This document shows positions 1-5,116 of a DNA stretch of 7,400 bases, one piece after another. Below the pieces are notes generated by a model that worked only from the letters and a program-made list of their open reading frames with translations, did no database searches and was not told the DNA's origin. Both the position numbers and the translations under genes were made by a program. The stretch's first letter is position 1, and each line of letters starts with the position of its first letter. The stretch is from Rhizobiaceae bacterium. GTDB lineage: Bacteria; Pseudomonadota; Alphaproteobacteria; Rhizobiales; Rhizobiaceae. The stretch lies in NCBI GenBank assembly GCA_020696915.1, contig JAJFMR010000316.1, positions 1 to 7,400 on the forward strand, given 5' to 3'.

Positions 1-154
1 ATCGCCAGAACGGGACCGCGAGCGCAAGGCGCAACGAGAGCTGGGTGAGCGAGGGCTGTGCGATGCTCGAGACAATGCCGTTCACGCGCTGAATGAGCAG
101 CGCAGTTCCTTGCCCGCGCCGGTCATCGCGGCCCTGCCGATCAAGGAAAGTCAT
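1..154 (-). CDS. DoxX-family membrane protein, N-terminal 51 codons (partial, BufD-like)
   Basis: Reading the reverse strand from the ATG at 154 gives an open frame running off the window edge. A polar N-terminus (MTFLDRQGRDDRRG) is followed by LLIQRVNGIVSSIAQPSL and then LRLALAVPFWR (residues 41-51). The latter resembles the first membrane helix of DoxX proteins, where an R-x-ALA-x-PFWRSG motif is common. DoxX proteins are small four-helix membrane proteins, and a DoxX gene is the usual fourth gene of bufferin operons (bufD in Caulobacter). Its role there is not settled; a part in redox or export is possible. The start overlaps the end of bufC by 14 nt, suggesting translational coupling. A GAGGCGG stretch just upstream is a passable ribosome site. 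The family call rests on about 20 residues plus context. Confidence 0.72.
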   Translation of the reverse strand, partial: MTFLDRQGRDDRRGQGTALLIQRVNGIVSSIAQPSLTQLSLRLALAVPFWR

Positions 155-956
155 GGTCCGCCTCATGGTCGAGGGAGGTGAAGGCGCCGCTCTCCAGGAT
201 CCCTTCCATGTTCGCAGCAAGATCGAAATCCAGGCTTTGGGAGATGGCTGCGGCGGCCGCCCCGCCAAGGCTCTCTCCCTCCATCAGGCTCTCCAGGAAG
301 ACCGCGCCGCCCGGCGGAAGCCGCCTGACCGTGACGTCCAGGCGTGGCCTGGTGATCAGCGCGTCCTCCGGGCCGCTCGCCTCGATCAGGTTTATCGGAC
401 CGACGCTCCGGTTTGCCGCAAAGATCGTGACCGCCGGGTACTGCGAGCGGACAATACGAGCCGCCGGATGCGGCGTCAGGACAATGCCGGGCAGCCGCTC
501 CGCTTCTATCGAAGCCAAAGCCTGCGGCGCCAGCGGCTCCGCATCGGCGGCGTGATAGGAGTCCAGCCAGGCCCGCTCGATGCGGGCCACGTCGGCAAGC
601 CACGGCATCTGCCCTGCATGTTCGTAGCTCTCGATGAAGCGGGGGAATTCACGACCATATTCGAACAGCAGCGGCGAGGCAGGCGGTGCGGCGCGAACGT
701 GGAAGCGGGCCATCGTCCGGAAGAAGTCGACGCCGGTTATGCGCATCGTGGCCGGAAATACCGCCGCCAGAGCGTCGATGAGGCTGACGGTCACGTTGTT
801 GCGATAGACGTTATAGCGCTTCCCGGCCGCCTTGCCGTTCGGCCCGATCGTTGCGGCAGGCACGGCGCGACCCGGTTCCAGCAGCGCCGAGGCAAAGGCC
901 GCGGCAAAGGGCGACGGCTTGCCTGAGACATGCTCGGAAAGGCTAACGAGCCGCAT
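141..956 (-). CDS. bufC: DUF2063 family protein, BufC/HvfC-type partner of the MNIO enzyme
   Basis: The 271-residue product has the DUF2063 layout. The N-terminal domain carries RYNVYRNNVTVSLIDAL (48-63) with VFPAT after it, then PLLFEYGREFPRFIE (95-109) and PWLADVARIERAWLDSYHAAD (118-138). The C-terminal half is rich in short beta-like stretches (IVLTPHPAARIVRSQYPAV). Members of this family (MbnC, HvfC, BufC) pair with a DUF692 oxygenase and help bring the precursor peptide to it; DUF2063 is named a putative DNA-binding domain, but recognition of the peptide is the better-supported role. The ATG at 956 has GGAG seven bases upstream and lies 14 nt inside bufB. The frame is open further upstream to 1310, but that extension is antisense-style noise across bufB. 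Length is normal for the family and no damage is visible. Confidence 0.9.
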   Translation of the reverse strand: MRLVSLSEHVSGKPSPFAAAFASALLEPGRAVPAATIGPNGKAAGKRYNVYRNNVTVSLIDALAAVFPATMRITGVDFFRTMARFHVRAAPPASPLLFEYGREFPRFIESYEHAGQMPWLADVARIERAWLDSYHAADAEPLAPQALASIEAERLPGIVLTPHPAARIVRSQYPAVTIFAANRSVGPINLIEASGPEDALITRPRLDVTVRRLPPGGAVFLESLMEGESLGGAAAAAISQSLDFDLAANMEGILESGAFTSLDHEADHDFP

Positions 957-1866
957 GGCGCGTCTCCGCCATCGAACCGGCTGCGTGGCGGTCGAGGATC
1001 CCCTGTGCGGCAGCTGCCTCGGTCTTGAGCACCGGCCAGTCGGGAATGTTGCTGTCCCACTCGACGAGCGTCGGAAGGGGGCCGCATCGACCGATGACGA
1101 TCTCAAAAAGTTTCCACACCGCGTCGGCGACGGGGCCGTCGTGACTGTCGATGAGCAGCAGATCGCCCTCGTCGTCGGCCTGCGCCGCGTGGCCGGCCAG
1201 ATGGATTTCTCCCACGTGCCCAAGCGGAAAATCGGCGAGGTAGTCCCGCGCCGCAAAGCCATGGTTCGTCGCCGAGACGAACACGTTGTTGACGTCGAGC
1301 AGCAGACCACATCCGCTGCGCCGGACCACTTCGCGAAGGAACCCGCTCTCGCTCATCGTCGATTCCCTGAACAGGAGATAGGTCGACGGATTTTCCAGCA
1401 GAATGGGGCGGCCGATCGCTTCCTGGAGCTGGTCGATATGATCGACGACATGGGCCAGGGTGGCCCGCGTATAGGGGAGAGGCAGCAGATCGTTGAAGAA
1501 GGTGGTCTCGTGGGTCGACCAGGCGAGATGCTCGGAAACGAGAGCGGGTTCGTAACGGTCTACGAGCGCCCTGAACCGCGCCACATGCTCGGCGTCGAGC
1601 GGCTGCGGGCCGCCGAGCGACATGCAGACGCCGTGCAGCGACACCGCATGGTCCTGGCGAATTCGGGTCAAGGCCTGATGGGGCGGACCGCCCGCTCCCA
1701 TGTAGTTTTCAGCATGAACCTCGAAGAAACCGTCCTGACGCCCTTCGGCAAGGATGGCCGGCAGGTGCTCGTGCTTGAAGCTGGTTCCCGCGAGGCCGGC
1801 TATGGCATGCGCCGGAAAGCGCGAGGTTTCGGACGCGCGCGGCAGTGAGCCAGCCATTTCGCTCAT
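943..1866 (-). CDS. bufB: DUF692 multinuclear non-heme iron-dependent oxidative enzyme (MNIO), BufB
   Basis: The 307-residue product is a full-length DUF692 (MNIO) protein, a TIM-barrel enzyme with a two- or three-iron centre that oxidises cysteine residues of a partner peptide. Conserved blocks are in order: EVHAENYM (49-56), SLHGV (76-80), SEHLAW (111-116), LENPSTY (157-163), LLLDVNNVFVSATNHG (188-203), GEIHLAGH (219-226), LIDSHDGPV (238-246) and LVEWDSNIP (267-275). The His, Glu, Asp and Asn of these blocks are the likely iron ligands. It sits between a DUF2282 peptide gene and a DUF2063 gene, so the expected reaction is conversion of peptide cysteines to copper-binding 5-thiooxazoles, as reported for Caulobacter bufferin (family knowledge, not shown here). 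I chose the ATG at 1866 because GGAG lies six bases upstream; the in-frame ATG at 1872 directly abuts GGAG. Confidence 0.94.
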   Translation of the reverse strand: MSEMAGSLPRASETSRFPAHAIAGLAGTSFKHEHLPAILAEGRQDGFFEVHAENYMGAGGPPHQALTRIRQDHAVSLHGVCMSLGGPQPLDAEHVARFRALVDRYEPALVSEHLAWSTHETTFFNDLLPLPYTRATLAHVVDHIDQLQEAIGRPILLENPSTYLLFRESTMSESGFLREVVRRSGCGLLLDVNNVFVSATNHGFAARDYLADFPLGHVGEIHLAGHAAQADDEGDLLLIDSHDGPVADAVWKLFEIVIGRCGPLPTLVEWDSNIPDWPVLKTEAAAAQGILDRHAAGSMAETRHAAR

Positions 1867-1872
1867 CGTCAT

Positions 1873-1876
1873 CTCC
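1873..1876 (-). promoter_or_regulatory. Ribosome binding site of bufB (decides the start)
   Basis: GGAG on the minus strand lies six bases from the ATG at 1866 and zero bases from the ATG at 1872. This favours the shorter product beginning MSEMAG. Confidence 0.6.
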
Positions 1877-1896
1877 GCTTTCCGGCGACTTCCGGA

Positions 1897-2220
1897 TTAC
1901 GCCGGGACGTCGCGAGCCAGCGGCTCGGGCGCGCCCTGCCGGTCGCCAGGCACCTTGATCGAAGTGCAGGTTCCGCCGGGAACGAAAGCCCAGGCATTGC
2001 CCTGGAAGTCCACCGTCGAGGTGCCTTGGCAGGTCGTGCCCGGTCCCGCCGCGCAATCGTTCATCCCCGCCAGAGAAACGCCGTAGCACTTCTCCTTGCC
2101 CGCCTCCGTGGCCGCTTTCGCCTCCGCTTCCGTCAGCGGCGCGGCGGTGGCGAACGAGGTGAGCGCGGCTGCAACGGCTCCGGCCAGGACGGACGCGCTC
2201 ACAGTTGATTTCATGGACAT
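1897..2220 (-). CDS. bufA: DUF2282 bufferin precursor peptide (BufA)
   Basis: The 107-residue product is a secreted peptide precursor. A signal peptide (MSMKSTVSASVLAGAVAAAL, then TSFATAA) ends in a likely signal peptidase I site near residue 26 or 27. The core follows the DUF2282 pattern, with KEKCYGVSLAG (42-52), NDCAAGPGTTCQGTS (54-68), FQGNAWAF and GGTC (82-85). The four cysteines are C45, C56, C64 and C85. From the literature as I remember it, the two central cysteines of Caulobacter bufferin become thiooxazoles and the outer two form a disulfide, giving a periplasmic copper-sequestering peptide. The long signal peptide also recruits the modifying enzyme. The 22 residues after C85, rich in Pro, Arg and Asp, look unusual. 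The ATG at 2220 has GGGAG eight bases upstream; the ATG at 2214 is too far. bufB starts about 30 nt downstream. Confidence 0.93.
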   Translation of the reverse strand: MSMKSTVSASVLAGAVAAALTSFATAAPLTEAEAKAATEAGKEKCYGVSLAGMNDCAAGPGTTCQGTSTVDFQGNAWAFVPGGTCTSIKVPGDRQGAPEPLARDVPA

Positions 2221-2228
2221 GTATCATT

Positions 2229-2235
2229 CTCCCTT
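2229..2235 (-). promoter_or_regulatory. Strong ribosome binding site of bufA
   Basis: AAGGGAG on the minus strand has its GGAG eight bases from the ATG at 2220. It supports that start over the in-frame ATG at 2214, which would be 14 bases away. Confidence 0.65.
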
Positions 2236-2274
2236 GGTTTGATCGGGCGCTCGCTTGGCGGGCGCAAAAATCAG

Positions 2275-2299
2275 TTCGGACGGGAGAAGGGGGTGTTAC
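2275..2299 (-). promoter_or_regulatory. Candidate ECF (SigF-like) promoter of the buf operon
   Basis: On the minus strand GTAACA (2294-2299) and CGAA (2275-2278) are separated by 15 bases. From memory, the ECF factor SigF of Caulobacter, which controls its bufferin genes, uses GTAACC and CGAA about 16 bases apart. The match therefore differs in one base and one position of spacing. A transcript would start near 2267, leaving a leader of about 45 bases before bufA. No sigF-like gene is in the window, so the responsible factor is an inference. Confidence 0.45.
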
Positions 2300-2313
2300 A
2301 TCCAGCGGATACA

Positions 2314-2331
2314 CGAAACGGTGATCGAAAC
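2314..2331. repeat. CGAAAC direct repeat, 12-bp period, upstream of the buf promoter
   Basis: CGAAAC occurs at 2314-2319 and again at 2326-2331, with the same phase spaced by 12 bases. It lies just upstream of the candidate -35 element of the buf promoter. It could be part of an activator site, but six-base repeats are common by chance. Confidence 0.25.
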
Positions 2332-2368
2332 CGGGACTGGCTTTAGCTCAGCTCACGACCTCAATCAA

Positions 2369-2384
2369 ATTCCACGCGTGGAAT
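2369..2384. repeat. Perfect 16-bp palindrome ATTCCACGCGTGGAAT
   Basis: The sequence equals its own reverse complement over all 16 bases and has no spacer. A dimeric regulator could bind such a site, or it could be a remnant recombination site. It lies about 150 bases upstream of bufA. There is no T-run on either side, so it is not a typical terminator. Confidence 0.55.
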
Positions 2385-2628
2385 CGTAGGCGAGGCAGTC
2401 CCCTACGGCGACGAAACTCGCCCACCTCCTGGCGGCAATGGCCGGGAGTGAGCCCCATCCCCCTGCCACATACGTTTTGGGGCATGGCAAGGCAGTGCGA
2501 CCCATCGAGCCCACGGGCATCGTGCAAAGATTGCAGCCGGCGATTCACATGACTAGCGACGGCAAGAGGTTCGCTCTGCCGGAAAGCCGAGCCAACTATT
2601 CGGGATACGGCTCACTCCTGGTTGCGCT

Positions 2629-2814
2629 CTAAGCTGCGTTGCGGACCTTTTCGATACGTGAGCGGATCGCCTCGATCATCGTTTCGCGGATGATCTCCTC
2701 ACCATGCGTCTCGCGCATATGCTCGACTGCCCGCCGCATGATTTCGGCCTCTTCCTCGTGGCGCGTATGCCAGTCGCAGCCAGGCACCAGCGAGCCGCAC
2801 TGAAACTCCTTCAT
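2629..2814 (-). CDS. Small DUF1059 family protein
   Basis: The 61-residue product starts MKEFQCGSLVPGCDWHTRH and ends in a charged helix (EIIRETMIEAIRSRIEKVR). The opening block with C6 and C13 spaced by six residues, followed by H32-x4-H37-G, is the DUF1059 pattern; these four residues could form a zinc-type site, which is inference. The function of the family is unknown. The ATG at 2814 has GGAG five bases upstream. The frame stays open to an ATG at 2880, but the extra 22 residues do not fit the family and the ribosome site supports the shorter form. It lies 87 bases after the DUF1810 gene on the same strand and may share its transcript. Confidence 0.85.
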   Translation of the reverse strand: MKEFQCGSLVPGCDWHTRHEEEAEIMRRAVEHMRETHGEEIIRETMIEAIRSRIEKVRNAA

Positions 2815-2901
2815 GATGTCTCCTTCCCCGTTCGACGTCTGGTGAAGCACAATAACATCGTAGTCGCGAGATGGTTGCATCCGGCGAGGTCCTGGCAGTG
2901 C

Positions 2902-3348
2902 TCAGCGGGCAGGCGGCAGGCCGAGCAGCCCGCGCGTCAGTTCGTCGCGCCGCCCGCCGAAAAACCGTTCGAGCGCCTTGGTGAAAACGGGTTCGCCGGG
3001 CGCCGCTTCCTGAAACAGCGTCATCGAGGAATGGAACTTCAATTCGTCGGGATGCCCGAATATCCCGCTTGCATCACGGTCGTCGTGGCCGGCCACGATC
3101 GAAGTGCATTCGCGCAGGCGGGCGCCCAGTACCGGATGGGCTTCGTAGAGGGCCGCCTCGTCCAGCGAATGGAGGGCGTATCGGCGCGCCGCAGCCGAGC
3201 TGCCGAGCCCAGCCAATTGCGGAAACACGAACCACATCCAGTGGCCCTGCTTGCAGCCCCGGCGCAGTTCGTCAAGAACCTCGCCATAGACCGGCGCCTG
3301 CGCGTCCAGGAAATGCCGGAACCTCCCGGCGCCGGCGTTCAGGGCCAT
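2902..3348 (-). CDS. DUF1810 family protein
   Basis: The 148-residue product matches DUF1810 along its whole length. It has RFRHFLDAQAPVYGEVLDEL (9-28), then HWMWFVFPQLAGLG (36-49), a Ser/Ala-rich turn with ARRYALHSLDEA, HPVLGARLRECT (71-82), IFGHPDELKFHSSMTLF (95-111) and ERFFGGRRDE near the end. It looks cytoplasmic, with no signal peptide or membrane segment. The biochemical role of DUF1810 is not established to my knowledge. The ATG at 3348 lies inside the last codons of hemF (10-nt overlap), and GGAGG sits four bases upstream within the hemF coding region. The two are therefore probably co-transcribed and translationally coupled. Confidence 0.9.
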   Translation of the reverse strand: MALNAGAGRFRHFLDAQAPVYGEVLDELRRGCKQGHWMWFVFPQLAGLGSSAAARRYALHSLDEAALYEAHPVLGARLRECTSIVAGHDDRDASGIFGHPDELKFHSSMTLFQEAAPGEPVFTKALERFFGGRRDELTRGLLGLPPAR

Positions 3349-4178
3349 CGGACCTCCGGCGGCAGGCTGGACAGGATCGAGGCGACGTTGCCGCCGGTCT
3401 TCAGTCCGAAGATGGTGCCGCGGGTATTGAAATTGGCGCGTACGACGTACTGGTAGACGATGAGGAAGGAGCGGGCGACATCCTGCACGAATCCGAAATC
3501 GGCCTCCCAGCCGCCCACTTCGTCGGACGAATGCTGCCAGTCGAAGAAAATCCCGCCGACGCCACGCGGCTCGTTGCGGTGCGGCAGAAAGAAATACTCG
3601 TCACACCAGGCCTTGAAGCGGTCATAGCCGGCGACCGCTGCGTGCCTGTCGCAGGCGAAGCGCATCGCCTTGTGGAAGGCCAGCGCGTCGGCATCCTCCT
3701 GGGTGCGGCGGCGCTCGAGCACCGGAGTCAGATCGGCGCCGCCGCCGAACCACCAGCGCGACGTCACCACCATTCGCGTGTTCATGTGGACGGCCGGTAC
3801 GTTGGGATTCCAGGGGTGGGCAATCAGCGAGATGCCCGAGGCCCAGAAGCGCGGATCCTCGTCGGCGCCGGGCATCTGTCTGCGAAATTCGGGGGAGAAC
3901 TCGCCGAACACGGTGGACGTGTGGACGCCGACCTTCTCGAAGACCCGTCCGTTCATCATCGACATGACGCCGCCGCCGCCCCGGCCGAGCTCGCGCTCCC
4001 AGGGGGTCTGGGAAAATCGCCCGGGCGTCCACGACGACTGCGGCCCGGACAGCTCCTCCTCGAGGCTTTCCAGTCCCGCGCAGATCGTGTCGCGCACCTG
4101 CTCGAACCAGGCGCGCGCCCTGGTCTTCCTGTCGTCGATGTCGGCCGGCAGTCCGGGCGGTATTTCTGAGCGTTCCAT
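3339..4178 (-). CDS. hemF: Oxygen-dependent coproporphyrinogen III oxidase with internal C-terminal deletion
   Basis: HemF decarboxylates coproporphyrinogen III to protoporphyrinogen IX with O2 in haem synthesis. The 279-residue product keeps most family blocks: GGGGVMSMMNGRVFEKVGVHTSTV (67-90), FWASGISLIAHP (111-122), VHMNTRMVV (130-138), WFGGGADLTP (143-152), and the family signature running from FKAW (188) to GGIFFDW (214) with HRNEPRG in the middle. The C-terminus, TIFGLKTGGN then SSLPPEVRWP, is also normal. Between FLIVYQYVVRANFN (238-251) and RGTIFG (253-258), however, about 25 residues expected in homologues are absent, including the PWT...RRGRYVEFNLLYD segment. Total length is 279 against about 300-305 usual. 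The enzyme may be inactive; a second copy or hemN elsewhere would then be needed. The only plausible start is the ATG at 4178, which has a weak ribosome site. Confidence 0.9.
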   Translation of the reverse strand: MERSEIPPGLPADIDDRKTRARAWFEQVRDTICAGLESLEEELSGPQSSWTPGRFSQTPWERELGRGGGGVMSMMNGRVFEKVGVHTSTVFGEFSPEFRRQMPGADEDPRFWASGISLIAHPWNPNVPAVHMNTRMVVTSRWWFGGGADLTPVLERRRTQEDADALAFHKAMRFACDRHAAVAGYDRFKAWCDEYFFLPHRNEPRGVGGIFFDWQHSSDEVGGWEADFGFVQDVARSFLIVYQYVVRANFNTRGTIFGLKTGGNVASILSSLPPEVRWP

Positions 4179-4257
4179 GCTTGTGCGGCCTACAAAGGAC
4201 TCGTCTTTTTCGATGCGATCCCTAATCTGTTGCCTGCACGGGTCAAGGATTTCGTCG

Positions 4258-4515
4258 ATGTCGACGCCCGCTAGACCGCCGCTCGATGGCCTGAAGAAGC
4301 GCCTGGAGCGATCGCGCGCGGATCGCCAGCGCATGCCCCGCGACGGCTTCCTGCGGGAAACGTTCGTGCTGCCGCGCAGCGACGCCCGCGACAAGGCGCG
4401 CGAATGGTTCGAACGCTGGCCGAAGCAGGCCTACTGGACGGAAATCGAAAGCTGGTTCGAACGGCCGGGCGACGTCATCGAATTCACCATTCGCCGGCTG
4501 CCTGCGGCAGATTAG
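4258..4515 (+). CDS. Conserved hypothetical protein, 85 residues
   Basis: The product is small and charged. An Arg/Lys-rich N-terminal helix (LKKRLERSRADRQRMPRDGF, 12-31) is followed by TFVLPRSDARDKAREWFERW (35-54) and a Trp/Phe-rich end with YWTEIESWFERPGD and VIEFTIRRLP. It has no signal peptide, membrane segment or known catalytic motif. I recall similar unnamed proteins in rhizobia, but I cannot give a function. The ATG at 4258 has AAGGA eight bases upstream, which is good support. It is divergent from hemF, whose start lies 79 bases away, so both promoters must share that gap; I could not pick convincing -35/-10 boxes in it. Confidence 0.75.
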   Translation: MSTPARPPLDGLKKRLERSRADRQRMPRDGFLRETFVLPRSDARDKAREWFERWPKQAYWTEIESWFERPGDVIEFTIRRLPAAD

Positions 4516-4534
4516 CGCCCCGGCGAACTCGGAG

Positions 4535-4548
4535 GCCTTCACGAAGGC
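4535..4548 (+). other. Short hairpin after the 85-residue gene
   Basis: GCCTT and AAGGC form a perfect 5-bp stem around a CACG loop, 20 bases past the stop codon at 4515. No T-run follows, so an intrinsic terminator is doubtful. The rest of the 142-base gap before iorA holds only its ribosome site. Confidence 0.2.
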
Positions 4549-4657
4549 GCGATTGGCGTGCAGCCGATCTTGCAGGCCCTCCTGCCCGGTCGTAGGCTTC
4601 GGATCCGTGCCGCCTTGCACACAGGACGGGCACGTCGTCTTCGGGAAGGATGCATTC

Positions 4658-5116
4658 ATGGTCGCTTTCACCCTCAACGGCGAAGCGCGTTCGCTCGACG
4701 CCGATCCCGACATGCCCCTGTTGTGGGCGATCCGCGACGTGCTCGGGCTGACGGGCACGAAATTCGGCTGTGGCCTGGCTCAATGCGGCGCCTGTACCGT
4801 CCACATTGACGGCGTGCCGACACGTTCCTGCCAGGCGGCACTCGGCGACATCGAGGGAATGTCGGTCACCACCATCGAAGGACTGTCCGGCAAGGTCGGG
4901 GAGACCCTGCAAAGCGTTTGGGCGGAAATGGACGTTCCCCAATGCGGCTATTGCCAGTCCGGGCAGATCATGTCCGCTGCGGCGCTGCTGTCGGAGACCC
5001 GCAAGCCGACCGACGCGGACATCGATTCGGCCATGAGCGGCAATCTCTGCCGTTGCGCCACCTATCACCGCATTCGCGCAGCCATCCACGAAGCCGCGAA
5101 CCGTCTGGAGACATGA
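4658..5116 (+). CDS. iorA: [2Fe-2S] small subunit of an isoquinoline 1-oxidoreductase-type molybdenum hydroxylase
   Basis: The 152-residue product has the two iron-sulfur domains of the xanthine oxidase family. The N-terminal plant-ferredoxin-like cluster uses C38, C43, C46 and C58 (block KFGCGLAQCGACTVHIDG, 36-52). The C-terminal helical domain uses C96, C99, C131 and C133 (PQCGYCQSGQIM and NLCRCATYHRIR). It passes electrons from the molybdenum centre of IorB to an external acceptor, probably a cytochrome. It has no signal peptide of its own, so if the complex is periplasmic it must travel folded with IorB through the Tat system. The ATG at 4658 has AAGGA seven bases upstream; the open frame reaching back to 4553 is not family-like. 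It overlaps iorB by the four bases ATGA, indicating coupled translation. Confidence 0.93.
   Translation: MVAFTLNGEARSLDADPDMPLLWAIRDVLGLTGTKFGCGLAQCGACTVHIDGVPTRSCQAALGDIEGMSVTTIEGLSGKVGETLQSVWAEMDVPQCGYCQSGQIMSAAALLSETRKPTDADIDSAMSGNLCRCATYHRIRAAIHEAANRLET
5107..5110 (+). promoter_or_regulatory. Ribosome binding site of iorB
   Basis: GGAG inside the last codons of iorA lies eight bases from the ATG at 5119 and only two from the ATG at 5113. By spacing it points to 5119. Coupled re-initiation at the ATGA overlap would use 5113. Confidence 0.45.

Larger units (their letters stand above)
2300..2628. other. Stretch without a recognisable gene, lower in GC
   Basis: No open frame here gives a protein I recognise. 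The longest frames are a 66-codon one on the minus strand (2348-2548) and a 64-codon one on the plus strand (2438-2632); neither has a convincing ribosome site or known motif. Hand counts of four 60-base lines gave 53-63% GC, against up to 83% in the molybdoenzyme gene, which would suit a decayed insertion or a true regulatory spacer. The part nearest 2300 probably holds control sites of the buf operon. The part near 2628 may hold the end of the DUF1059 transcript, but no terminator hairpin with a T-run was found. Confidence 0.5.

Noticed and set aside
957..1310. Upstream extension of the bufC frame to 1310
   Set aside because: It lies entirely inside bufB in another frame, shows no family similarity, and the ATG at 956 has a good ribosome site and the DUF2063 N-terminus.
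2341..2395. tRNA-like TTTAGCTCAGCT string
   Set aside because: It resembles a D-arm, but no acceptor stem, anticodon stem or T-arm can be paired around it.
4179..4394. Upstream extension of the hemF frame to an ATG at 4394
   Set aside because: The extra 72 residues are antisense to the 85-residue gene and are not HemF-like; the family start fits the ATG at 4178.
4484..5089. Long minus-strand open frame opposite iorA
   Set aside because: It is antisense to a clear [2Fe-2S] subunit and has no recognisable motif; long antisense frames are expected in high-GC DNA.
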